A stretch of DNA of 21,772 bases from NCBI GenBank assembly GCA_002491065.1, contig DKVF01000018.1, positions 1 to 21,772 of the forward strand, written 5' to 3'. Each line of letters begins with the position of its first letter. The stretch's first letter is position 1. The translations under genes and the position numbers were made by a program. The notes under the pieces are model-generated. The model was given only the letters and a program-made list of their open reading frames with translations. It was not told the DNA's origin and searched no databases. The stretch comes from Peptococcaceae bacterium UBA7185. Its GTDB lineage: Bacteria; Bacillota; Peptococcia; Peptococcales; Peptococcaceae. This document shows positions 15,270 to 21,772 of this stretch, one piece after another.

Positions 15270-16313
15270 TTATTTATTTTGCTCTACATCGGCAATCAAC
15301 ATTGCATCCCCAAAAGAGAAAAAGCGATACCTTTCTTGCACCGCTTCTCTATAAGCATGCAAAATGGAATCCCGTCCCGCCAGCGCGCTGACCAGCATCA
15401 ACAGCGTAGACTTAGGTAAGTGGAAATTGGTAATGAGTCCGCTGATAATCTGGAACTGATAACCGGGATAAATAAATATACTCGTCTCCCCCTCACCGGC
15501 AACTACCCGTCCGTCCTTAGCCGCGCTTTCCAATGTGCGGGTAGAAGTCGTACCCACCGCAATGATACGACGTCCTTCCTCCAACGCATGATTGATCGTG
15601 TTGGCAGCCTGCTCTGTCACACGGTAAAATTCACTGTGCATTTTATGCTGCAATACATCGTCCACCTGTACTGGACGGAACGTACCCAGTCCTACATGGA
15701 GCAAAACCTCTACAACCTCCACGCCTCGTGCTTTTACCTGCTCCAACAATTCTTTTGTAAAATGCAATCCCGCTGTGGGTGCAGCTGCAGAACCCCGTTC
15801 CTTGGCATACACTGTTTGATATCGCTCCTGATCAGCCAAACTCTCCTTGATATAAGGCGGCAGCGGCATGGTACCCAACTCATCCAAAATTTCGTTAAAA
15901 ATACCTTCATACTGAAATTGCATAACACGCCCGCTGTCCGTTTCTGCCACAATGGTACCCAGCATACGTCCCTCGCCAAAGTCTACCTGTGCACCCAACT
16001 TCACCCGCTTGCCCGGGCGCACCAATACCTCCCAATGATCCTCTTTCCCCTCCACCGGCTTTAACAGCAAAACCTCTATATTGGCCGTGCCTCCCACCTT
16101 GACGCCAAAGAGCCGCGCCGGAATTACGCGGGTATTATTTACCACCAATACATCGCCTGGCCGCAAATATTCCAGTATATCATCAAAATGCCGATGGGCG
16201 ATGCTGCCGCTTTGTTTATCCAGCACCAACAGACGGGACTGATCCCGTTTTTCCAGCGGGTGCTGGGCAATCAGTTCTTCCGGCAAGTCAAAATCAAAAT
16301 CATCGGTACGCAT
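15270..16313 (-). CDS. queA: S-adenosylmethionine:tRNA ribosyltransferase-isomerase
   Basis: QueA transfers and isomerises the ribosyl group of SAM onto preQ1-modified tRNA to make epoxyqueuosine, the penultimate step of queuosine synthesis at the wobble base of GUN anticodons. The 347-residue protein, of normal family length, shows NNTRVIPARLFG, AAPTAGLHFT, HVGLGTFRPV, TTSTRTLES and NFHLPKSTLLMLVSAL. I start at the ATG at 16311-16313, 7 nt after GGAGA, because FDFDLPEELIAQHP then falls at the usual N-terminus; the in-frame extension upstream is not conserved-looking. It is the last gene of the ruv operon, 88 bp after DUF2905. The usual neighbour tgt does not follow; a terminator does. Confidence 0.97.
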   Translation of the reverse strand: MRTDDFDFDLPEELIAQHPLEKRDQSRLLVLDKQSGSIAHRHFDDILEYLRPGDVLVVNNTRVIPARLFGVKVGGTANIEVLLLKPVEGKEDHWEVLVRPGKRVKLGAQVDFGEGRMLGTIVAETDSGRVMQFQYEGIFNEILDELGTMPLPPYIKESLADQERYQTVYAKERGSAAAPTAGLHFTKELLEQVKARGVEVVEVLLHVGLGTFRPVQVDDVLQHKMHSEFYRVTEQAANTINHALEEGRRIIAVGTTSTRTLESAAKDGRVVAGEGETSIFIYPGYQFQIISGLITNFHLPKSTLLMLVSALAGRDSILHAYREAVQERYRFFSFGDAMLIADVEQNK

Positions 16314-16401
16314 ACATATATCTCCAATCTCTTCAATACATTTTTTCTTTTCCAATCAAGGGGGCATGCCCATAACCATACGGCATCCACTCCTGAATTT
16401 C

Positions 16402-16620
16402 TTAATGATGAAATAAATTCATCAATATACTTAACACCACACTAATCACAATACAGCTCACAATGGGAAAATAAAAGCTGCCATGTTCCCCTTTGATAAA
16501 AATATCTCCGGGCAAATGGCCCAGACTGATGAAACGACTCAGCAAAAGCAAAAGGGCTCCCAGCAGCATAATGCCCATACCTAAAACAATCAACAATTTG
16601 CCCAGCTCGGTGCCATTCAT
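16402..16620 (-). CDS. DUF2905 family small membrane protein
   Basis: This 72-residue protein has two hydrophobic segments (about 8-27 and 50-68) joined by the family hallmark LGHLPGDIFI followed by an aromatic-Pro turn (FYFPI). The ORF begins with ATG overlapping the ruvB stop by 4 bp (ATGA), with GGGGA upstream, so translation is probably coupled to ruvB. The position between ruvB and queA is a recurring arrangement in anaerobic Firmicutes, but the function is unknown and I do not assign one. It is an inner-membrane protein by prediction. A short inverted repeat (TGATGAA/TTCATCA, 16406-16424) overlaps its last codons and is probably too weak to terminate. Confidence 0.88.
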   Translation of the reverse strand: MNGTELGKLLIVLGMGIMLLGALLLLLSRFISLGHLPGDIFIKGEHGSFYFPIVSCIVISVVLSILMNLFHH

Positions 16621-17669
16621 ACTTCATCCCCCCACAAAGTGTCCGTAGTCATAGGCGTGTCCTTTTCTTTTTGAGGAATCCCCAAATGCGCATAGGCCAA
16701 CGGTGTGCAGATTCGTCCTCGCGGAGTGCGGCTTAAAAAGCCCCGTTGCAGCAGATAAGGCTCACACACATCCTCAATGGTACCACTATCCTCATTAATA
16801 GTGGCGGCTAACGTTTCTAAACCAACAGGGCCACCGTTAAAATTGCGAATAATGGTCATCAACACACGATGGTCAATTTTGTCCAAACCTTCCTTGTCAA
16901 TTTCTTGTTGTGTCAGAGCTTTGTCGGCAATTTCCTGCGTGATCAGCCCGTCTCCCTTCACCTGTGCAAAATCTCGTACTCGACGCAACAACCGATTGGC
17001 AATACGGGGCGTTCCTCGCGAGCGACGGGCAATTTCCAAAGCGCCCGCTTCTTCAATGGGTACCGCCAAAATTTCCGCACTGCGCGTGACGATTTGCCGC
17101 AATTCTGCCACTGTATAAAATTCCAACCGTTCAATCACACCGAAACGATCCCGTAAAGGTCCAGTCAGCATGCCAGCCTTGGTAGTAGCACCGATTAGTG
17201 TGAAGGGCGGCAAATCTATACGCAGAGAACGGGCACTGGGACCTTTCCCAATCATAATATCCAGTGCAAAATCCTCAATGGCAGGATACAGCACTTCCTC
17301 CACAGTACGGTTGATACGATGAATTTCATCAATAAATAACACATCATGAGGTTCCAGATTGGTAAGAATTGCGGCCAAATCTCCAGCCCGTTCAATAGCC
17401 GGCCCGGAAGTAATTTTTATCTGCACATTCAGCTCATTGGCAATAATATTGGCCAAAGTTGTTTTTCCCAAACCCGGAGGACCATACAAAAGCACATGAT
17501 CCAACGCTTCGCCTCTCGCCTTGGCCGCTTCCACATAAATACTCATATTTTCTTTTACTTTTTCCTGCCCAATATAATCCTGTAAGGTTTTCGGCCGTAC
17601 CTTGTTGCCCTCCGCACTGTCCTCCAGCGTTGCATGAGGTGTAATCAATCGTTTTTCTTCAAAGTCCAT
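16617..17669 (-). CDS. ruvB: Holliday junction branch migration ATPase RuvB
   Basis: The 350-residue AAA+ motor drives branch migration of Holliday junctions as hexameric rings bound to RuvA. Visible are the RuvB N-terminal RPKTLQDYIGQ, Walker A GPPGLGKT (63-70), Walker B with DEIH (114-117), sensor 1 GATTKAG, the arginine-finger region GPLRDRFG, and the C-terminal winged-helix EPYLLQRGFLSRTPRGR. The start ATG has AGGAGG 6 nt upstream. It follows ruvA by 9 bp and overlaps DUF2905 by 4 bp. A tail of about 20 residues after the winged helix (from KEKDTP) is variable. Confidence 0.98.
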   Translation of the reverse strand: MDFEEKRLITPHATLEDSAEGNKVRPKTLQDYIGQEKVKENMSIYVEAAKARGEALDHVLLYGPPGLGKTTLANIIANELNVQIKITSGPAIERAGDLAAILTNLEPHDVLFIDEIHRINRTVEEVLYPAIEDFALDIMIGKGPSARSLRIDLPPFTLIGATTKAGMLTGPLRDRFGVIERLEFYTVAELRQIVTRSAEILAVPIEEAGALEIARRSRGTPRIANRLLRRVRDFAQVKGDGLITQEIADKALTQQEIDKEGLDKIDHRVLMTIIRNFNGGPVGLETLAATINEDSGTIEDVCEPYLLQRGFLSRTPRGRICTPLAYAHLGIPQKEKDTPMTTDTLWGDEV

Positions 17670-17678
17670 GTCAGCCTC

Positions 17679-18290
17679 CTAAATCCGCGCCAACAGCTGT
17701 AACGCTTTTTTAATGATGACCTGTTCATCCTGCCCCTGCAATTTCTTTAACTCCGGATAAATTTTGCGAATCTCGCTCTCATGATAACCTAAGTTCAGCA
17801 AAACCTCGGTAATATCGTCCCTTTGTAATGCTGGAGCGACTTTCAGTTCCGGCAATTCAATACCTGCCGCAGTAAATTCTTCCAACGCAGAAGCCGGCAG
17901 CTTGTCCTTCAGCTCCAGCACCAAACGCTGTGCTGTCTTTTTGCCGATCCCCGGCACCTTTGTCAGGAATTCCACATTTTCATTAGCAATGGCCTGATAC
18001 AGACCGGAAAGCGTACTTTGCCCAATCATGGCCAAAGCACTCTTAGGCCCAATCCCCGACACACCTGTCAAAGTAATAAAAAATTCCCGCTCTGCCCAGC
18101 TTTCAAACCCAAAAAGCTGCACTGCATCCTCTCGCTGTAAATAATAAATATAAAATTCGCAGGACTGCTGCAAACTGTACTGCAGCAAACGTCCAGCTGG
18201 AATCTGCACTTCATAGCCCACGTCACTACACAGCACCATCACACTGCTCGCCGTTTTATGCAGCACTGTTCCCTTTAGATAACTGATCAT
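17679..18290 (-). CDS. ruvA: Holliday junction branch migration subunit RuvA
   Basis: The 203-residue RuvA forms tetramers that hold the four-way junction and load RuvB. The N-terminal OB fold (MISYLKGTV, DVGYEVQIP), two helix-hairpin-helix motifs (TGVSGIGPKSALAMI and VPGIGKKTAQRLVLELKDKL) and the C-terminal domain III that touches RuvB (from about residue 150) are all present. I start at the ATG at 18288-18290, which overlaps the ruvC stop as ATGA and has AAGGAG upstream; an earlier in-frame start would lie inside ruvC and add 15 unrelated residues. Confidence 0.97.
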   Translation of the reverse strand: MISYLKGTVLHKTASSVMVLCSDVGYEVQIPAGRLLQYSLQQSCEFYIYYLQREDAVQLFGFESWAEREFFITLTGVSGIGPKSALAMIGQSTLSGLYQAIANENVEFLTKVPGIGKKTAQRLVLELKDKLPASALEEFTAAGIELPELKVAPALQRDDITEVLLNLGYHESEIRKIYPELKKLQGQDEQVIIKKALQLLARI

Positions 18291-18781
18291 CGTTTGACAC
18301 TCCTTATCTTCGTTTGATAATAATGGGTATGACAAATGGCAATAGCCAAAGCATCCGCAGCGTCATCGGGCTTGGGAACCTCTCTCAGTCCTAAAAAAGT
18401 CTTTACCATAAACTGTACCTGTTTCTTTTCAGCTCTGCCATTGCCTACCAACGCTTGCTTCACTTCCAGCGGCGTATACTCATGCACAGCTAAACCTTTT
18501 TGCGCGCAGCTCAGCAACAACACGCCCCGTGCCTGTCCTACAGTGATACCGGTCGTAATATTTTTATTAAAAAATAATTCCTCTATGGCCGCCTGCTCCG
18601 GCTGCCACTTCTCTATAATCTGATTCATTTGTTCATAAATCATCATCAAGCGTTGTTCCATAGGCACGCCAGCGGGCGTACTGATAATCCCATAATCCAC
18701 CGGCTTAATAGAATTTCCCACTACACGAATAATTCCAAAGCCAGTAGTAGCGGTACCGGGATCGATACCCAATATAATCAT
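18287..18781 (-). CDS. ruvC: Crossover junction endodeoxyribonuclease RuvC
   Basis: The 164-residue RNase H-fold resolvase cuts Holliday junctions symmetrically and works with RuvAB. Catalytic acidic residues are visible: Asp7 in ILGIDPGTATTG, Glu67/68 in AAIEELFFNKN, and Asp140/Asp143 in the C-terminal DDAADALAIAICH. The start ATG has AAGGGGA 9 nt upstream. It is the first gene of the ruvC-ruvA-ruvB-DUF2905-queA operon and overlaps ruvA by 4 bp. Confidence 0.97.
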   Translation of the reverse strand: MIILGIDPGTATTGFGIIRVVGNSIKPVDYGIISTPAGVPMEQRLMMIYEQMNQIIEKWQPEQAAIEELFFNKNITTGITVGQARGVLLLSCAQKGLAVHEYTPLEVKQALVGNGRAEKKQVQFMVKTFLGLREVPKPDDAADALAIAICHTHYYQTKIRSVKR

Positions 18782-18866
18782 AGCCTGTTCCCCTTCTATA
18801 TTTCACACCTTGCCAAAAAACTTTTTTCAGGCAGATACACTTTTATTCACCTTTTTGCCGAAAAAA

Positions 18867-18890
18867 GAATGTTTGTTTTCTATTATACCA
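18867..18890 (-). promoter_or_regulatory. Extended -10 promoter of the ruv operon with a weak LexA-like box
   Basis: Minus-strand consensus -10 TATAAT (18882-18887) is preceded by extended -10 TGG; the -35 region is poor (CTTTTC at 17 bp). Immediately downstream, 18867-18878 reads GAAT-GTTT-GTTT on the plus strand, matching six of the eight specific positions of GAAC-N4-GTTC with symmetric changes. The placement is close to that of the clear SOS box at uvrB, but the match is weak. Confidence 0.5.
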
Positions 18891-19022
18891 TAAAATAGCT
18901 GGAAGAAAAGCAGATTTATTAATCCGTACCAATATACAATCTTGTAACAGTATAAGTTGTATACATAATTCATTCTTACCATAAAGAAACACTATATTAA
19001 GTTTCTTTTATCCTTCTACTAC

Positions 19023-19051
19023 TTGCTAAAATCAATATTTTGTGCTATTGT
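19023..19051 (+). promoter_or_regulatory. Promoter of the amino-acid binding protein gene
   Basis: -35 TTGCTA (19023-19028), a 17-bp spacer ending in an extended -10 TGC, and -10 TATTGT (19046-19051), about 43 bp before the start codon. Upstream, an inverted repeat AAAGAAAC/GTTTCTTT (18983-19008) may be a protein site or weak hairpin. No T-box or lysine/glycine riboswitch motif was seen in 18782-19094. Confidence 0.55.
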
Positions 19052-19094
19052 TTCAGTATCACATGATTTCATATTTATGAGGGGGATTTTTTGA

Positions 19095-19958
19095 ATGAAA
19101 ATGAAGAAAGTATTGGCAGTAGCTTTAGTAGGCGCTATGGCCATCGGAATGTTTGGCTGCGGCGGCAATAAAGATGCCAACAACGACGCACAAAACGGAC
19201 AGGACGCACAGACAAACGGCGGTCAATTACGTATCGGTATGGAATGCGGTTATGCGCCATTTAACTGGACCCAGCAGGATGATTCCAACGGCGCAGTGGC
19301 CATCGAAGGCGGCAGCGGATATGCCAACGGCTACGACGTGCAGATTGCCAAGAGAATTGCAGAAGATATGGGCAAAGAATTAGTCATTGTGAAAACTGAA
19401 TGGGGCGGCTTAGTACCTGCTGTGCAGTCCGGTGTGATTGACGGTATCATTGCCGGGATGTCTCCAACTCTGGAAAGATTAGAACAGATTGATTTCTCTG
19501 ACAACTACTATATTTCTGACTTGGTAATGGTTGTACGTGCGGACGGTCCTTATGCCGACGCTACTTCTATTCAGGATTTTTCCGGCGCTAAAGTTACTGG
19601 TCAGTTAAATACCTTCCACGATACTGTCATTGACCAAATTGAAGGGGTAAGCCATGAACCAGCCATGGACGATTTCCCAGCCATGCGTGTGGCACTGGAA
19701 AGCGGTGTAATTGACGGCTATGTTTCTGAACGTCCAGAAGGTTTATCTGCCAGTGCAGCAAATCCAAACTTCACCTTCATTGATTTTGCCGAAGGGCAGG
19801 GATTTGAATACAGACCAGATGATGCAGCTTTAGCTGTAGGCTTGAAAAAAGATTCTGAATTAACAGATGCAATTAATGCCGCTATCGCTAAAATTAGTGA
19901 AGAAGATCGTCAGCAATTAATGGATGAAGCAATTGCGAATCAGCCTGCCGCTGAATAA
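19095..19958 (+). CDS. Polar amino-acid ABC transporter substrate-binding lipoprotein
   Basis: This 287-residue protein starts after GAGGGGG with 9-nt spacing. Residues 1-21 are a lipoprotein signal (KMKK, hydrophobic stretch, MFGC) with Cys22 as the lipidated residue, followed by a polar Asn/Asp/Gln-rich linker to about residue 45. The mature domain is a family 3 solute-binding fold: RIGMECGYAPFNW, GYDVQIAKRIAEDMG, GLVPAVQSGVIDGIIAGMSPT, and ERLEQIDFSDNYY, whose arginine normally holds the ligand carboxylate. The ligand is a polar or charged amino acid; I cannot tell which. It delivers to the permease and ATPase encoded just downstream. A terminator and a second promoter separate it from them, suggesting the binding protein is made in excess. 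Confidence 0.93.
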   Translation: MKMKKVLAVALVGAMAIGMFGCGGNKDANNDAQNGQDAQTNGGQLRIGMECGYAPFNWTQQDDSNGAVAIEGGSGYANGYDVQIAKRIAEDMGKELVIVKTEWGGLVPAVQSGVIDGIIAGMSPTLERLEQIDFSDNYYISDLVMVVRADGPYADATSIQDFSGAKVTGQLNTFHDTVIDQIEGVSHEPAMDDFPAMRVALESGVIDGYVSERPEGLSASAANPNFTFIDFAEGQGFEYRPDDAALAVGLKKDSELTDAINAAIAKISEEDRQQLMDEAIANQPAAE

Positions 19959-19990
19959 TTGCTCGTGAAAATTCACAATATGTAATATCA

Positions 19991-20024
19991 TAAAAGAAAT
20001 TGCTCTTTTGGGCAATTTCTTTTA
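19991..20024 (+). terminator. Intergenic terminator or attenuator between binding protein and permease
   Basis: A perfect 13-bp stem (TAAAAGAAATTGC with GCAATTTCTTTTA) with an 8-nt loop, 32 bp past the binding protein stop. The T-run lies partly in the stem, so read-through is likely. Confidence 0.75.
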
Positions 20025-20053
20025 TTGTGTTCAGTTATATTTGCGTATATAAT
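20025..20053 (+). promoter_or_regulatory. Internal promoter for permease and ATPase genes
   Basis: -35 TTGTGT (20025-20030), a 17-bp spacer and a consensus -10 TATAAT (20048-20053), directly after the hairpin and 40 bp before the permease start. The -35 match is only three of six. Confidence 0.5.
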
Positions 20054-20093
20054 AAAAGTACCGTCATTTTTCAGGAAAGGAGTTATTAATTTC

Positions 20094-20870
20094 ATGCGAT
20101 TATTTTTTCAACAGGTGCAAAGCATTTTAGATAAATATGGCGCTTTGATGCTGGAAGGTACCGGCGTTACAATTTTATTGGCCATCGTGGGTACCGTTGT
20201 TGGGTTTGCGATTGGTCTTTTGATTGGCATTTACAAAACAATTCCCATTCGCAAGGAAGATCCACTGCTTAAACGTATTGTCTATAAGATTTTAAATTTT
20301 ATTCTTTCGGCTTACATAGAAATTTTCCGCAGTACGCCCATGATGGTACAAGCTATGATTATTTTCTACGGGACTGCGGCTATTTTTAACATTACATTGG
20401 ATCGTTTGATAGCTGGTATGTTTATCATCTCCATCAACACAGGGGCTTATATGGCGGAAATTGTGCGCGGCGGAATTATTTCTGTGGATAAGGGGCAGTT
20501 TGAAGCCACCCATTCCATTGGCATGACCCATTTTCAGTCTATGCTTTTCATTATTCTGCCACAAGCTATTCGCAATATTATGCCGGCGGTGGGTAACCAA
20601 CTCATTATTAACATGAAAGATAGCTGCGTATTGAGCGTAATCAGTGTGGCCGATTTATTTTTCACAACAAAATCTGCTGCAGGCGCTACCTTTATCTTTT
20701 TCCCTACCTTCTTTATTGCTGGGGTTATTTATTTTGTTTTATGTTTCAGCAGCACACAAATCCTGCGTTATCTGGAAACTAAGATGGATGGCGCCGACAC
20801 ATACACGATTTATGGCACCGAACCTGTTATTAACGGCGCTGACACTCTGAAACGAGGTGACGTAAAATAA
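20094..20870 (+). CDS. Polar amino-acid ABC transporter permease (HisM/GlnP family)
   Basis: The 258-residue inner-membrane permease probably forms a homodimer, since only one permease gene is present. Hydrophobic segments at about 20-50, 65-95, 100-125 and 190-225 fit the usual five-helix topology. The family motif EIFRSTPMMVQ and the EAA loop FEATHSIGMTHFQSMLFIILPQA, which contacts the ATPase, are intact. I chose the ATG at 20094, which follows AAAGGAG; the longer in-frame extension would run through the intergenic promoter. The C-terminal 25-30 residues are an unusual polar tail (from MDGADTYT) beyond the last helix. Its stop overlaps the ATPase start by one base (TAATG). Confidence 0.93.
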   Translation: MRLFFQQVQSILDKYGALMLEGTGVTILLAIVGTVVGFAIGLLIGIYKTIPIRKEDPLLKRIVYKILNFILSAYIEIFRSTPMMVQAMIIFYGTAAIFNITLDRLIAGMFIISINTGAYMAEIVRGGIISVDKGQFEATHSIGMTHFQSMLFIILPQAIRNIMPAVGNQLIINMKDSCVLSVISVADLFFTTKSAAGATFIFFPTFFIAGVIYFVLCFSSTQILRYLETKMDGADTYTIYGTEPVINGADTLKRGDVK

Positions 20871-21610
20871 TGGCTAACGAACCGGTTATTCAAATTAAAA
20901 ATCTGAAAAAATCCTTTGGCGAACGAGAAGTATTAAAAGATATCAACTTTGATGTGCATAAAGGTGAGGTGGTCTGCATTATCGGCTCCAGCGGTTCGGG
21001 TAAATCCACACTCTTGCGCTGTATCAATTTGTTAGAGACACCGACGGCGGGTACAATTCTCTATCACGGAGAAAATATTTTGACCTCCGGTAAAACCCAT
21101 AAATATTGTGCTAAAGTCGGCATGGTGTTTCAGCAGTTCAATTTGTTCAACAATTTGAATGTACTGGAAAATTGTGTAGTTGGACAGCTAAAGGTATTAA
21201 AAAAAGACCGCAAGGAAGCAGAAGAAAGAGCCAAACGCTATTTAGAGCAGGTAGGTATGCTGCAATATATCAACGCCCGTCCCCGCCAGTTATCTGGCGG
21301 TCAGAAACAACGTGTCGCCATTGCGCGCGCTTTATCTATGGAGCCGGACGCATTGCTTTTTGACGAGCCTACTTCTGCTCTAGACCCGGAAATGGTCGGT
21401 GAAGTATTAAAAGTTATGAAAAGTCTTGCTGAAAGCGGTCTTACCATGTTGGTTGTTACCCACGAAATGGGATTTGCACGGGATATCTCTGACCGTATTG
21501 TCTTTATGGACGGCGGTATCATTCTGGAAGACGGTACCCCAGAAGAAATTTTCAACCATCCCAAGCATGAACGCACCAAAGCTTTCTTAACCAGAGCGAT
21601 GGATAAGTAA
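20870..21610 (+). CDS. Polar amino-acid ABC transporter ATP-binding protein (GlnQ/HisP family)
   Basis: This 246-residue cytoplasmic ATPase powers the importer. Walker A GSSGSGKST is at 39-47, Q-loop MVFQQFNLF about 85-93, signature LSGGQKQRVAIARAL at 141-155, Walker B ALLFDEPTSALD at 161-172, and the switch histidine His198 in VVTHE. No extra C-terminal regulatory domain is present. The ATG overlaps the permease stop by one base, with GAGGTGA upstream, so the two are translationally coupled. Substrate type follows the rest of the cluster. Confidence 0.96.
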   Translation: MANEPVIQIKNLKKSFGEREVLKDINFDVHKGEVVCIIGSSGSGKSTLLRCINLLETPTAGTILYHGENILTSGKTHKYCAKVGMVFQQFNLFNNLNVLENCVVGQLKVLKKDRKEAEERAKRYLEQVGMLQYINARPRQLSGGQKQRVAIARALSMEPDALLFDEPTSALDPEMVGEVLKVMKSLAESGLTMLVVTHEMGFARDISDRIVFMDGGIILEDGTPEEIFNHPKHERTKAFLTRAMDK

Positions 21611-21629
21611 TAAGAAAAATTTTTCTGCA

Positions 21630-21668
21630 AACAACACCAGATGATAACATGTCTGGTGTTGTTTTTTT
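21630..21668 (+). terminator. Intrinsic terminator of the ABC importer operon
   Basis: A perfect 12-bp stem (AACAACACCAGA with TCTGGTGTTGTT) followed by a T7 run, 19 bp past the ATPase stop. Confidence 0.92.
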
Positions 21669-21691
21669 ATTTATTTTTTAAAAAATATCAT

Positions 21692-21720
21692 TTGACGATT
21701 TGATAAATGTATGCTATACT
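21692..21720 (+). promoter_or_regulatory. Promoter of the tRNA-Ala gene
   Basis: -35 TTGACG (21692-21697), a 17-bp spacer ending in an extended -10 TGC, and -10 TATACT (21715-21720), with the tRNA 15 bp downstream: a strong promoter as expected for a stable RNA. Confidence 0.75.
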
Positions 21721-21735
21721 TGTAGACATATTTAT

Positions 21736-21772
21736 GGGGGTATAGCTCAGCTGGGAGAGCGCTTGAATGGCA
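21736..21772 (+). tRNA. tRNA-Ala (anticodon GGC), 5' part, cut by the window end
   Basis: The 37 bases follow tRNA numbering: acceptor GGGGGTA, TA, D arm GCTC-AGCTGGGA-GAGC, G26, anticodon stem CTTGA, then A-T-GGC-A. The anticodon GGC (21769-21771) is complete and reads alanine codon GCC. The anticodon 3' strand, T arm and acceptor 3' end lie beyond the window, so folding cannot be confirmed. Confidence 0.88.

Noticed and set aside
15420..16064. 214-codon plus-strand frame opposite queA
   Set aside because: It is antisense to a clearly conserved gene and its sequence is not protein-like.
18782..19094. T-box or amino-acid riboswitch upstream of the ABC importer
   Set aside because: No T-box core (AGGGTGGNACCGCG-like) or lysine/glycine riboswitch motif is present, and the leader after the predicted promoter is only about 35 nt.
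1..21772. CRISPR arrays, insertion sequences, integrases, toxin-antitoxin pairs or phage genes
   Set aside because: No regularly spaced repeats, transposase or integrase motifs, attachment-site duplications or small paired genes were seen on either strand.

Overview
This window looks like a chromosomal segment of a low-to-moderate GC, probably strictly anaerobic member of the Firmicutes (Bacillota). The evidence is: strong AGGAGG-type ribosome binding sites; SigA-like TTGACA/TATAAT promoters; a Firmicutes-type LexA box (GAAC-N4-GTTC); a two-subunit iron-sulfur L-serine dehydratase; a TM1266-like protein of the kind tied to FeFe-hydrogenases; and the order ruvC-ruvA-ruvB-DUF2905-queA, familiar from Clostridia and Negativicutes. 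I cannot fix the genus from sequence alone. No phage, IS element, CRISPR array or integrase was seen.

Layout. A plus-strand gene at the left end (215-1639) encodes a secreted phosphodiester-glycosidase-like protein. From 1720 to 18781 every protein-coding gene is on the minus strand. Reading that strand from right to left, the units are: (a) ruvC-ruvA-ruvB-DUF2905-queA, for Holliday junction processing and queuosine tRNA modification; (b) a degenerate EAL-domain protein and then a PLP aminotransferase broken by two one-base deletions; (c) sdaAB-sdaAA plus a TPR protein, for serine deamination; (d) uvrB-uvrA, nucleotide excision repair, with a promoter overlapped by a near-consensus SOS box; (e) a Cache-type hybrid histidine kinase with two receiver domains; (f) a small TM1266-like ACT-fold protein. 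At the right end, on the plus strand, is a polar amino-acid ABC importer (binding lipoprotein, permease, ATPase), followed by the 5' part of a tRNA-Ala(GGC) gene that runs off the window.

Transcription units are well delimited: most have a readable promoter and an intrinsic terminator, listed below. Two DNA-repair operons (uvrBA and ruvCAB) lie about 9 kb apart. uvrBA carries a convincing LexA site and ruvC a weaker look-alike at a similar place next to its -10.

Most of the window is conserved housekeeping content, and I do not see a clear new multi-gene system. The items most worth a second look are: the EAL protein, which has lost most metal and catalytic residues but keeps what looks like the tail of a GGDEF domain; a promoter divergent from it that drives no gene and may make a small RNA (about 15022-15127); the doubly frameshifted aminotransferase; and the TM1266-like protein, which sits away from any hydrogenase gene.
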